Positions 5,901-11,616 of a stretch of DNA of 20,104 bases are shown piece after piece. The notes below the pieces were generated by a model. That model was not told the origin of the DNA. It made no database searches and saw only the letters and a program-made list of their open reading frames with translations. Every line of letters begins with the position of its first letter. The first letter of the stretch is position 1. A program made the translations under genes and the position numbers. Origin of the DNA: a virus; IMG/VR virus record IMGVR_UViG_3300032334_000094, positions 1 to 20,104 of that record. One strand, 5' to 3'.

Positions 5901-6041
5901 ATGGTTACTTCAAATCCAAAACGCATTTCTGTTGCTGCTGGTGTTGTCCACATAGTTGCTCTCCTTTCTTTCATAATGTTTGTATTATACTGCTACCGTA
6001 GATTTAGGGTAACAGTAAAATCATTAACTAGGGGTATGTAA
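5901..6041 (+). CDS. 46-aa single-pass membrane protein
   Basis: MVTSNPKRISVAAGVVHIVA leads into LLSFIMFVLYCY and a basic tail (RRFRVTVKSLTRGM). Residues about 10-32 form one membrane span with positive charges on the C-terminal side. The ATG at 5901 has no good ribosome site. AGGAG sits at the end of the previous gene, about 35 nt upstream, where only rare codons (ATC, ATT) or a TTG are in frame, so the start is uncertain. It ends 3 nt before the hydrolase gene, so a link to cell-wall lysis (holin- or spanin-like) is possible but unproven. Confidence 0.55.
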   Translation: MVTSNPKRISVAAGVVHIVALLSFIMFVLYCYRRFRVTVKSLTRGM

Positions 6042-6044
6042 TAT

Positions 6045-6434
6045 ATGGATATAACTCATTTACATGATTATGATGTTTATTGTATAGCTTTGGCAACTTA
6101 TGCAGAAGCTAGAACAATTAAAGAAAAAACAAGCGTAATTCACTTAATTGCAAATCGTGTTAGGTCTGGTAAATTTGGAGTTGATGCGTGTGAAGTGACA
6201 TTTTCTCATGGCCAATTTATTGGAGTAGAAGATATAGTATCAGGTAAACATGAATACCCAGATAAACAAACTATGCTAGAACATGAATTATTAGTTCTTG
6301 ATACATTATATAAACATAAACATGTTAATCTTATTGCTAACAGTCTTTATTTCCATGATAAATCTATTGTAGATATGTCAAAACAATGGAAACGTAAAAA
6401 AGTTACTCGTGTAGATTCATTAACATTTTATTAG
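6045..6434 (+). CDS. SleB-type cell-wall hydrolase (Hydrolase_2)
   Basis: A 129-aa protein with the family's ordered blocks: ALATYAEARTIKEKTSVIHL with the catalytic-type E21, IANRVRSGKFG, CEVTFSHGQFIGV, and near the end SLYFHDK with a following W. This matches SleB/CwlJ-like lytic transglycosylases that cut the peptidoglycan glycan strand. There is no signal peptide and no separate binding domain; it is essentially the catalytic domain alone. It follows a membrane microprotein and lies in an early recombination operon rather than with the late holin, which is unusual for an endolysin. It could be the endolysin or an early wall-modifying enzyme. Confidence 0.75.
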   Translation: MDITHLHDYDVYCIALATYAEARTIKEKTSVIHLIANRVRSGKFGVDACEVTFSHGQFIGVEDIVSGKHEYPDKQTMLEHELLVLDTLYKHKHVNLIANSLYFHDKSIVDMSKQWKRKKVTRVDSLTFY

Positions 6435-6441
6435 GATAATT

Positions 6442-6675
6442 ATGAATACAGTGTTGGCTTATTTGTACGAAGAGTATGATGTTAAATCAGGTGATCTGAT
6501 AAAGTCTTATTTATGGTCTTTTCATCCTAATCAGCTTTCATATTTGAATGATCTTAAAAATACGACTCATCATATTAAAATTACACCACTTGTGGCTGGT
6601 AAACCTGTAGAAGAATACAAAGGTTTATCTAAGTATGATAGTAAGAAACTTGTAGAAGCTAATGGTGGATTATGA
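6442..6675 (+). CDS. 77-aa hypothetical protein
   Basis: Begins MNTVLAYLYEEYDVKSGDLI and is rich in Tyr, Lys and Ser. The order of a predicted strand, a turn and a helix (SYLNDLKNTTHHIKITPLVA) suggests a small compact fold. AGGATAATT precedes the ATG, and its TGA overlaps the next start (ATGA). No family is recognised and no charge or membrane feature points to a role. It lies between the hydrolase and a helix-turn-helix-like gene. Confidence 0.65.
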   Translation: MNTVLAYLYEEYDVKSGDLIKSYLWSFHPNQLSYLNDLKNTTHHIKITPLVAGKPVEEYKGLSKYDSKKLVEANGGL

Positions 6676-6884
6676 TGGGATCATCTTATTCAGTAGCTAG
6701 AGAAGAACAACAGGCTTTAAAAGTAAGAGAATATATAAGAGCCAATCCTACATCCAATTTAAAATCTATTATTCAAGATTGTGGCGTCACACGTTATAGA
6801 TTGGATTATTTATACAGAACAGGACAAATTAAATTACCTGTAGCAACACCTTATGGAGAACGCAATGTTAGAAAAAATACTTGA
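6672..6884 (+). CDS. 70-aa helix-turn-helix-like protein
   Basis: Residues about 11-55 (EQQALKVREYIRANPTSNLK, then SIIQDCGVTRYRLDYLYRTG) have the spacing of a helix-turn-helix: a first helix, a second helix IIQDCGV, a turn and a recognition helix TRYRLDYLYR. The C-terminus is short and basic. The start may be either of two adjacent ATG codons (6672 or 6675); the first overlaps the previous stop. It could regulate early transcription, although the domain is too short to place in a family. It overlaps the next microprotein by 20 nt. Confidence 0.6.
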   Translation: MMGSSYSVAREEQQALKVREYIRANPTSNLKSIIQDCGVTRYRLDYLYRTGQIKLPVATPYGERNVRKNT

Positions 6885-6984
6885 ATGGATTGTATGGATA
6901 TTAATATTTGGTGGTATAATCGGTTTGCTTGTTGGTATGTATGAAGTAATTAATCTTTTATTGATAAGGAGTCATCATGGTTGA
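6865..6984 (+). CDS. 39-aa membrane microprotein
   Basis: MLEKILEWIVWILIFGGIIG continues as LLVGMYEVINLLLIRSHHG. Residues about 8-24 form a membrane span, with a possible second hydrophobic patch near the end. GGAGA lies 5 nt before the ATG, inside the end of the previous gene. It overlaps the DUF3310 gene by 8 nt. It accounts for the gap of about 90 nt between two clear genes. Confidence 0.6.
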   Translation: MLEKILEWIVWILIFGGIIGLLVGMYEVINLLLIRSHHG

Positions 6985-7258
6985 TATGGTAAATAGACCG
7001 CCACATTACTTGGTGGGTGGGATTGAAGCAATTGATGTAATTAAAAGTCGTTTAACTAAAGAAGAATATATTGGGTATCTAAAAGGATGTAAGCTTAAAT
7101 ATGATTTACGCTATCCATTTAAAGATCATCCAGAGCAAGATTTGGAAAAGTCTGATTGGTATAAGAATAAGCTATTAGAAGCTACAAGGGATGAAGTGGC
7201 TATTAATCCACCAGAAATTGATGCTCAATTGCAGCGTATTGAAATGGCAGATGACTGA
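6977..7258 (+). CDS. DUF3310 phage protein
   Basis: A 93-aa protein with the conserved DUF3310 pattern: NRPPHYLVGGIEAIDVIKSR, then LTKEEYIGYLKGCKLKYDLR and a following KSDWYKNKLLE. The family is widespread in phages of many hosts, and T7 gp1.7, reported to have nucleotide kinase activity, is often linked to it. I cannot tell whether this short member shares that activity. AAGGAGTCATC precedes the ATG, a strong ribosome site. It overlaps the PP-loop enzyme gene by 8 nt, so the two are probably coupled. A role in nucleotide metabolism is plausible. Confidence 0.85.
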   Translation: MVDMVNRPPHYLVGGIEAIDVIKSRLTKEEYIGYLKGCKLKYDLRYPFKDHPEQDLEKSDWYKNKLLEATRDEVAINPPEIDAQLQRIEMADD

Positions 7259-8060
7259 TCCATTTAGGATCATAGAACCCACCGTTATTAGCTTTAGCGG
7301 TGGTCGTACTTCTGCGTATATGCTTTGGCGTATATTGCAATCAAATAATGGTTTACCTTCAGATGCTATTGTATGTTTTGCCAACACAGGCAAAGAAGAA
7401 GAAGCCACTCTTAAATTTATAAATGATTGTTCAAATAATTGGAATGTAGATATTCATTGGGTTGAATATTTACTTGACGATCCTAAATTCAAAAAAGTAA
7501 CATTTGAAACTGCTAGTAGATTAGGTGAACCTTTTGAAGCATTAATTAGGCATAAAAAGTATTTGCCTAATGCTGTTACTAGATATTGTTCTATAGAGCT
7601 TAAAATTAGAACTATAAGTAAGTATTGTAAGTCAATAGGATTAGATTGTGGTGAGAATGATGCTTGGGTAGGTATTAGAGCTGATGAACCAAGACGTGCA
7701 GCTAAAATACAAAGAGATAGAATACCATTAGTATCTGCTCAAGTTACTAAAGAAATAGTAGGTAAATTTTGGGCTAATAACAGTTTTGATTTGGGATTGT
7801 CAAATAACAATGGTGTAACGCCTAATGGTAATTGTGACTTATGTTTCTTAAAGTCTAAAATACCTAGTTTAATTCAAGAAAAACCAGAAAGAGCTATTTG
7901 GTGGGCCAATATGGAATTATTAGCAGAAGAAATTGGTAATAACCCTACAGGCATGAAATTTAGACTTGATAAACCATCTTATGCACAAATGCTTAAATTT
8001 ACTGAAGATCAAGTGCAAATGTTTGATGATGAAGCGATCCCTTGCTTTTGTGGAGATTAA
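7251..8060 (+). CDS. PAPS-reductase-like PP-loop (adenine nucleotide alpha-hydrolase) enzyme
   Basis: A 269-aa protein. The PP-loop is SGGRTS at residues 16-21 (ISFSGGRTSAYML), the ATP-pyrophosphatase signature of the CysH/PAPS-reductase superfamily. FANTGKEEEATLKF and RYCSIELK with C113 follow, as in family members. Later cysteines form CDLC (C195, C198) and CFC (C265, C267), which could bind an iron-sulfur cluster or zinc. The start at 7251 overlaps the DUF3310 gene; an upstream in-frame codon at 7191 lies inside it. Phage members are usually annotated as PAPS reductases, but sulfur transfer or nucleobase/tRNA modification is equally possible. It is the last gene of the plus operon, followed by a structured gap and a terminator. 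Confidence 0.85.
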   Translation: MTDPFRIIEPTVISFSGGRTSAYMLWRILQSNNGLPSDAIVCFANTGKEEEATLKFINDCSNNWNVDIHWVEYLLDDPKFKKVTFETASRLGEPFEALIRHKKYLPNAVTRYCSIELKIRTISKYCKSIGLDCGENDAWVGIRADEPRRAAKIQRDRIPLVSAQVTKEIVGKFWANNSFDLGLSNNNGVTPNGNCDLCFLKSKIPSLIQEKPERAIWWANMELLAEEIGNNPTGMKFRLDKPSYAQMLKFTEDQVQMFDDEAIPCFCGD

Positions 8061-8152
8061 GTACCTAGATTTGGTAATTACTACACGTTTAGCAGAAAGC
8101 CAAAAAATACTAAACTTATTACATCCTCTAACGTAGGCTTAACGGTACTTAA
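8057..8152 (+). ncRNA. Candidate structured RNA (long-range stem enclosing a possible pseudoknot)
   Basis: A perfect 9-bp inverted repeat, TTAAGTACC (8057-8065) and GGTACTTAA (8144-8152), encloses 78 nt that contain no convincing gene. Inside, ACGTTTAG (8085-8092) can pair with CTAACGT (8128-8134) with one bulged base, and AAGCC (8097-8101) can pair with GGCTT (8136-8140). The arms alternate, as in an H-type pseudoknot. A competing local hairpin, GTTTAG/CTAAAC, is also possible. The element starts at the stop of the PP-loop gene and ends 9 nt before a terminator, so it would form a 3' UTR. It matches no RNA class I can name. The base pairs are seen; the function is inferred. Confidence 0.35.
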
Positions 8153-8161
8153 AACGCACAT

Positions 8162-8188
8162 AAAGGGCTGTTTAAGCCCTTTTCTTTT
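8162..8188 (+). terminator. Rho-independent terminator between convergent operons
   Basis: AAAGGGCT (8162-8169) and AGCCCTTT (8175-8182) form an 8-bp stem with a GTTTA loop, followed by TCTTTT. It ends the plus-strand early operon just after the structured gap. Read on the minus strand the same stem follows the last late gene, with a weaker T run, so it may work in both directions. Confidence 0.9.
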
Positions 8189-8190
8189 AT

Positions 8191-8373
8191 TTAGTGAATA
8201 GTATCATCATCTTGATTAAGTTCAGCGTATATAGATAGTTCTTCGCCACTTATTTCTATGTATGATGAATCTGAAAGTTCTAAGATAATAATATTATCGC
8301 CATAGTCTAATTCGGCTGACACAACAGTTTTACCTACAAGGTGATCGCATATTTGTTGTGCTGTAATTGCCAT
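8191..8373 (-). CDS. 60-aa acidic hypothetical protein, last gene of the late operon
   Basis: MAITAQQICDHLVGKTVVSA is followed by strand-like segments (DNIIILELSDSSYIEISGEE) and an acidic end (NQDDDTIH). The pattern of a helix then three or four strands suggests a small beta-rich fold. AAGGA lies 5 nt before the ATG. It abuts the terminator and lies 8 nt after the exonuclease gene. No family or function is recognised. Confidence 0.65.
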   Translation of the reverse strand: MAITAQQICDHLVGKTVVSAELDYGDNIIILELSDSSYIEISGEELSIYAELNQDDDTIH

Positions 8374-8381
8374 ATTAGTCC

Positions 8382-9119
8382 TTAAATAGTTACTAACGAT
8401 TCTTTACTTTTCTTTTCAGCTTTTATAGTCCTAGACCAGCTACCACATTCTTGACATTGAAAACGCTGATATACAGCAACTCTTGATCTTTGCGTTCCTC
8501 TAGCTTGTAATTTGCGTGATGCGCAATTTGGGCAACAAACATCTGGAGAATATGCGTTATGATTAGGATGTGACTTGATCCAGCCTTTAAACTTGTTATA
8601 TACCTTTTCAAGTAAGATAACGTCATTCTTATTGTATTCTTCCATGATCTTCCAAGCTTTACGATCATCATTCATACATTTTAACCATAGCGTATGGCCT
8701 TCATGTGCTGTTTTAGCACCTAAGCCTAAAGCTTGTGATACATAGTCTAGTTTATTAGAAACAAATCTAAACTGTCTACGAGCTACTTGTAATAAGTCTA
8801 TGTGTTTAGCTGGGCTTGGTGGTGGCATACCACTTAAAAGAAATTCTTTGTTTAGGATAGGAATATCAAAACGACTTCCATTGTAATGCACTACTGCATC
8901 AGCTTGATCTAGTAAAGCATGAACATTAGCAAGCATTTTATCTTTGCCTGACTTTTGAACTGAGTCAAACATAATTTTGGGATTGCCATACCATTTAGCG
9001 GCATAGCATAAAGTGTAAGATGATTCTAGTAACTGATTGATTGAGATGTTCTGGTCAAAGATACCCCAGACGTGAGCTGTGTTTGGTGCTACTTCTATAT
9101 CTATGAGCAAAATCTTCAA
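8382..9119 (-). CDS. DEDD-family 3'-5' exonuclease-like protein with C-terminal zinc ribbon
   Basis: A 245-aa protein. The N-terminal domain is an RNase H-like DEDDy exonuclease: LLIDIE with D7 and E9, VVHYNGSRFDIPILN with D85, and YNKND with Y162 and D166. The C-terminus adds a zinc ribbon, CPNC (196-199) and CQEC (222-225), followed by GSWSR, like those on transposases and other DNA-binding proteins. The start is TTG at 9119, supported by AGGAG 6 nt upstream. It resembles the exonuclease domain of B-family polymerases and YprB-type proteins, but no polymerase is present. It lies after the lysis genes in the late operon. It may trim or proofread DNA, or degrade host nucleic acid. Confidence 0.8.
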   Translation of the reverse strand: MKILLIDIEVAPNTAHVWGIFDQNISINQLLESSYTLCYAAKWYGNPKIMFDSVQKSGKDKMLANVHALLDQADAVVHYNGSRFDIPILNKEFLLSGMPPPSPAKHIDLLQVARRQFRFVSNKLDYVSQALGLGAKTAHEGHTLWLKCMNDDRKAWKIMEEYNKNDVILLEKVYNKFKGWIKSHPNHNAYSPDVCCPNCASRKLQARGTQRSRVAVYQRFQCQECGSWSRTIKAEKKSKESLVTI

Positions 9120-9128
9120 GTTACTCTC

Positions 9129-9236
9129 CTAGTGTTGAGTTACATTATTATACACTATAAGAATAATTAAGATTGCAATAACATACTTTAAATGATCTAT
9201 TGCACAAAGCAAGCTACAAAGTAAATAATCTAACAT
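9129..9236 (-). CDS. 35-aa membrane microprotein after the lysis genes
   Basis: MLDYLLCSLLCAIDHLKYVI continues as AILIILIVYNNVTQH. Residues about 17-29 form a hydrophobic membrane segment, and the N-terminal part is also hydrophobic. The ATG overlaps the stop of the DUF5675 gene by 7 nt, and the TAG lies in the ribosome site of the exonuclease gene. It fills the only gap between them. The ribosome site is poor, so translation would depend on coupling. A lysis accessory (spanin- or antiholin-like) role is possible from position only. Confidence 0.45.
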   Translation of the reverse strand: MLDYLLCSLLCAIDHLKYVIAILIILIVYNNVTQH

Positions 9237-9619
9237 ACAAGTAATGTGGCAGTTTTAGCTTCTTTAAGTTTGTCAAAAAATGAATTAAACGCTACTTTAG
9301 AATTACCTACAAAATCTCCATTTGTCCATGTTGTGCCAAGTAAGATACAGCCTTCTGTGTCTTTAGATGTATTGCCAGGATGAATCCTGATGCCTTCAAA
9401 GTTAGGCACACTTAATACATGGGGAAGTTGCTTACCAAAACGAGCAGAAAGATCAATAATGACAGGGTAAGTGCCAATTGGAATAGCTGTTTGTCCATTT
9501 ACTTTTTCTCCTTTTCTTACTACATCCTCTAAAGAAAAACTATGATAAACACCATCAATGTAGAATTTGCCGATAGTATAATTGCTTCCATATTCAAACC
9601 TCTCTAATCGTAATTTCAT
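9230..9619 (-). CDS. DUF5675 family lysis-region protein
   Basis: With the start at 9619 (ATGA overlap with the holin stop) the product is 129 aa; an upstream in-frame start lies inside the holin gene. The conserved parts are MKLRLERFEYGSNYTIGKFY, AIPIGTYPV, and the block IRIHPGNTSKDTEGCILLG with H80 and C91. Histidine and cysteine in an H..(9)..GC spacing resemble the active site of YkuD-type L,D-transpeptidases. The family lies next to holins in many phages and is suspected to act on the cell wall. No signal peptide is seen. The family assignment is firm; the enzymatic role is inferred. Confidence 0.8.
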   Translation of the reverse strand: MKLRLERFEYGSNYTIGKFYIDGVYHSFSLEDVVRKGEKVNGQTAIPIGTYPVIIDLSARFGKQLPHVLSVPNFEGIRIHPGNTSKDTEGCILLGTTWTNGDFVGNSKVAFNSFFDKLKEAKTATLLVC

Positions 9620-9999
9620 CTTTTTATAGCTAAGTACATTCTTTCGCCAATAATAAAGCTCATACAAGCACCTGTCATATCTAGGAATACGCTTACAACT
9701 GCTACAGAAACGCTAGGTGAGTAGATAACAAAGATAGTGGCAATTAGTATGAATGATACGATAACGTATCTATAGCAAGCTCTAAGATCAATAATCCATT
9801 TAGAAGGTTCGCCATTAGGTGTGTCTAATTGAGCTAATGCTTTTAAGCGTTCTGTTTCGGCTTGTATAAGAGATATACGTTCTTGCATGTTTTGTGGTTG
9901 GCCACCAGCTCCGCCTGTTAGTTTGGCAAATATACCTCTAACGCCATCTGTAAATGCAGGAACTAATGCTGGTAATATAAGTGAGATTAAGCTACCCAT
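9616..9999 (-). CDS. 3TM-type holin
   Basis: A 127-aa protein with a hydrophobic N-terminal segment (SLISLILPALVPAF), a charged amphipathic middle (RISLIQAETERLKALAQLD), then two membrane spans at about residues 77-93 (YRYVIVSFILIATIFVI) and 96-117, ending in FIIGERMYLAIKR. The layout and the SFIIGER-type end match phage three-TM holins. It would form pores in the inner membrane at lysis. Its stop overlaps the DUF5675 start and its own start overlaps the His-rich gene by one base (TAATG), so the lysis set is translationally coupled. Confidence 0.85.
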   Translation of the reverse strand: MGSLISLILPALVPAFTDGVRGIFAKLTGGAGGQPQNMQERISLIQAETERLKALAQLDTPNGEPSKWIIDLRACYRYVIVSFILIATIFVIYSPSVSVAVVSVFLDMTGACMSFIIGERMYLAIKR

Positions 10000-10112
10000 T
10001 ATGTTGTTGAACTCCCATGATTGTGATGATGTAATTCAGGTGTGTCAGTTTTAGGTTTAGGCTTTTTAGGGCCTTTAGCAAATAATTCTTTAAGTTTTTC
10101 TAGTATTTTCAT
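9999..10112 (-). CDS. 37-aa Lys/Pro- and His-rich microprotein
   Basis: The frame reads MKILEKLKELFAKGPKKPKP, then TDTPELHHHNHGSSTT. A short amphipathic N-terminal helix is followed by a basic Pro/Lys linker and a histidine cluster (HHHNH) that could bind metal. It is tied to the SprT-like gene by an ATGA overlap and to the holin by a TAATG overlap, so it is almost certainly translated although too short for many gene finders. Function unknown; position suggests a lysis or release accessory. Confidence 0.6.
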   Translation of the reverse strand: MKILEKLKELFAKGPKKPKPKTDTPELHHHNHGSSTT

Positions 10113-10453
10113 AATTCTAACGGATCAAATCCAAATTGTTTAGCAACTTTATGTTGCATACGCTTAAATTCGCCTTTATGGGATAAGTATATTTCTGATT
10201 TAGGATATTTGATGTAGATAATTTGGTGAATCATCTCATGTAAAAGCGTTTTTATAACAGTATCTAAATGACTACATTTACCTAGTGAGATTGTTATTGT
10301 GTGTGGTTCTGGTTCGTATTGTCCGTATAATTCAGGGTTATTACATACCACAAATTCTACACGCTTGGCAGGTGGAAATGGCATAGATACGAAGGGTTCT
10401 ATTTGTATAAATGCGGTATACAAAGCTGCGATAGAATCTTCTGTTATCCACAT
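10109..10453 (-). CDS. SprT-like zinc metallopeptidase
   Basis: A 114-aa protein with LLHEMIHQ (H72, E73, H76), the HExxH zinc motif, and a downstream SHKGEFKRM with H92, the usual third ligand of SprT-like proteins. The protein is compact and lacks the zinc-ribbon tail of bacterial SprT. It starts directly after the stop of the coiled-coil/TM gene, with a weak ribosome site. Phage SprT-like proteins are of unknown role. Placed between tail fibre and holin genes, it could act in particle maturation, in cleaving protein crosslinks, or in lysis. The fold is confident; the function is not. Confidence 0.8.
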   Translation of the reverse strand: MWITEDSIAALYTAFIQIEPFVSMPFPPAKRVEFVVCNNPELYGQYEPEPHTITISLGKCSHLDTVIKTLLHEMIHQIIYIKYPKSEIYLSHKGEFKRMQHKVAKQFGFDPLEL

Positions 10454-10660
10454 TTACTTGCCAGAAAACAGGTGCATAAAATAGCCTATAAAACCACCGA
10501 TAGATGATGCGATCATCATACCAGTCCATAGGCCACCTTTTGATTTATTGGCTAATTCTAATAGCTCTTTTATGTCTTTTTCAAGGCTTTCTACTTTATG
10601 TTCTAAAGATTCTACCTTGCCTATAAGTTTGCCATAAGATACAGGATTAATGTCGTTCAT
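10454..10660 (-). CDS. Coiled-coil plus C-terminal TM protein (XhlA-like)
   Basis: A 68-aa protein. Residues about 8-42 (YGKLIGKVESLEHKVESLEK) form a heptad coiled coil, followed by one membrane span at about 44-64 (LWTGMMIASSIGGFIGYFMH) and a short basic end. This layout matches small XhlA-type lysis-associated proteins. AAGG precedes the start, and it joins the tail-fibre stop with a TAATG-like spacing. It probably acts with the downstream holin, anchored in the inner membrane. The match is by architecture, not by strong sequence motifs. Confidence 0.7.
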   Translation of the reverse strand: MNDINPVSYGKLIGKVESLEHKVESLEKDIKELLELANKSKGGLWTGMMIASSIGGFIGYFMHLFSGK

Positions 10661-10662
10661 TA

Positions 10663-11616
10663 TTAAGCCTTCATAATAAATGCAAGTGCGTAGTATGGTA
10701 CTAAGTTTGCATTTGTACCACTTGAACCTGTTGATGCTAATGTAATACCTGTGGTTGATGTAGTTGAAGTAGTAGTGCCATTTCTTATACTAAAACTACC
10801 TGCATTTAAAGTGTATGAAGTTGGTGAACCTGGTTCATTAACACTAACGGTATGATTATGTCCAGGATCAGTTAATGTATGTGTATGACTTACAGTAATA
10901 GCATCTTTACTACCGCCAGTTTGTGTATCAGCACCTGTAATTGTAGTATAAGCAACGCCAGAAGTATCTTGATAAGCACCTACAATAAATCTATTACGCA
11001 AATCTGGAGTGCCACTAGATCCGTTACATAATAACCATCCTGTAGGAATAGTAGCAATCGTACCAGACCACATACTAATTAAACCAGTAGGGATAGAAAC
11101 AACAGCATTTAATAATTGAAATTGTGTGCCATCATAAAGTACTTGTACTGCACTATTAATTAAAATGTCATTAGCTGTTAAAGATGTTGTACCATTTTTA
11201 GTAACAGACTTAACACCTAAAGAGTTAATGTTAAGAGTAACAGCACCTGTGTTAGTTGCAGCAGCAATAAATCTAAATACCTGTCCAGCAGCTAAAGCAG
11301 TCATAGAAATAGGTGCGGTAGCAGTAATACTATTAGTGCCAGCTACAGATGTTAAGTATTGGAATGTACTATCTTGTACTTGTCCTGCTGAAGCATACAT
11401 ATTACGAACCGTTGCATTACCTACATTGGTATGAGCATAAGTAGCCATAGGTAAGTTAGCTACAGGAGCTGTTTGACCATCATAAGCAAGGGATGCTGTT
11501 AAAGATGATGCAATATCATTTAGCGTATTGTTAGCCCATGTAGATGATATTGTAGTTCCTGTGGTAACTGGATTCCCTGCTGGTAGGGTATACGTTCCTG
11601 ATCCATTTCTTGACAT
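10663..11616 (-). CDS. Tail fibre with collar domain
   Basis: A 317-aa protein. The N-terminus MSRNGSGTYTLPAGNPVTTG with SSTWANNTLNDIASSLT is a conserved phage tail-fibre start. A Thr/Ala-rich beta shaft follows. Residues about 174-215 form the phage tail collar domain (PTGLISMWSGTIATIPTGWL, then LCNGS and PDLRNRFIVGA). Next is an H-x-H cluster, SHTHTLTDPGHNH, typical of metal-stabilised fibre tips, and a C-terminal end ALAFIMKA. It probably trimerises and binds the host surface. The start overlaps the upstream stop (TAATG). It is short for a receptor-binding fibre and may be a shortened or adaptor fibre. Confidence 0.85.
   Translation of the reverse strand: MSRNGSGTYTLPAGNPVTTGTTISSTWANNTLNDIASSLTASLAYDGQTAPVANLPMATYAHTNVGNATVRNMYASAGQVQDSTFQYLTSVAGTNSITATAPISMTALAAGQVFRFIAAATNTGAVTLNINSLGVKSVTKNGTTSLTANDILINSAVQVLYDGTQFQLLNAVVSIPTGLISMWSGTIATIPTGWLLCNGSSGTPDLRNRFIVGAYQDTSGVAYTTITGADTQTGGSKDAITVSHTHTLTDPGHNHTVSVNEPGSPTSYTLNAGSFSIRNGTTTSTTSTTGITLASTGSSGTNANLVPYYALAFIMKA

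Noticed and set aside
8081-8161. A 26-aa minus-strand frame starting ATG at 8161 in the intergenic gap
   Set aside because: It has no ribosome site and starts within the terminator stem region. The base-paired structure is a better account of the gap.
9147-9178. A TATAAT-like box on the minus strand with TTGCAA upstream, as a promoter for the exonuclease gene
   Set aside because: The spacing is 20 bp, and the sequence is better explained as the coding region of the 35-aa membrane ORF at 9129-9236.
10299-10529. Open frames on both strands across the SprT-like gene
   Set aside because: They are shadows of the metallopeptidase and coiled-coil genes, with no ribosome sites or sensible protein composition.
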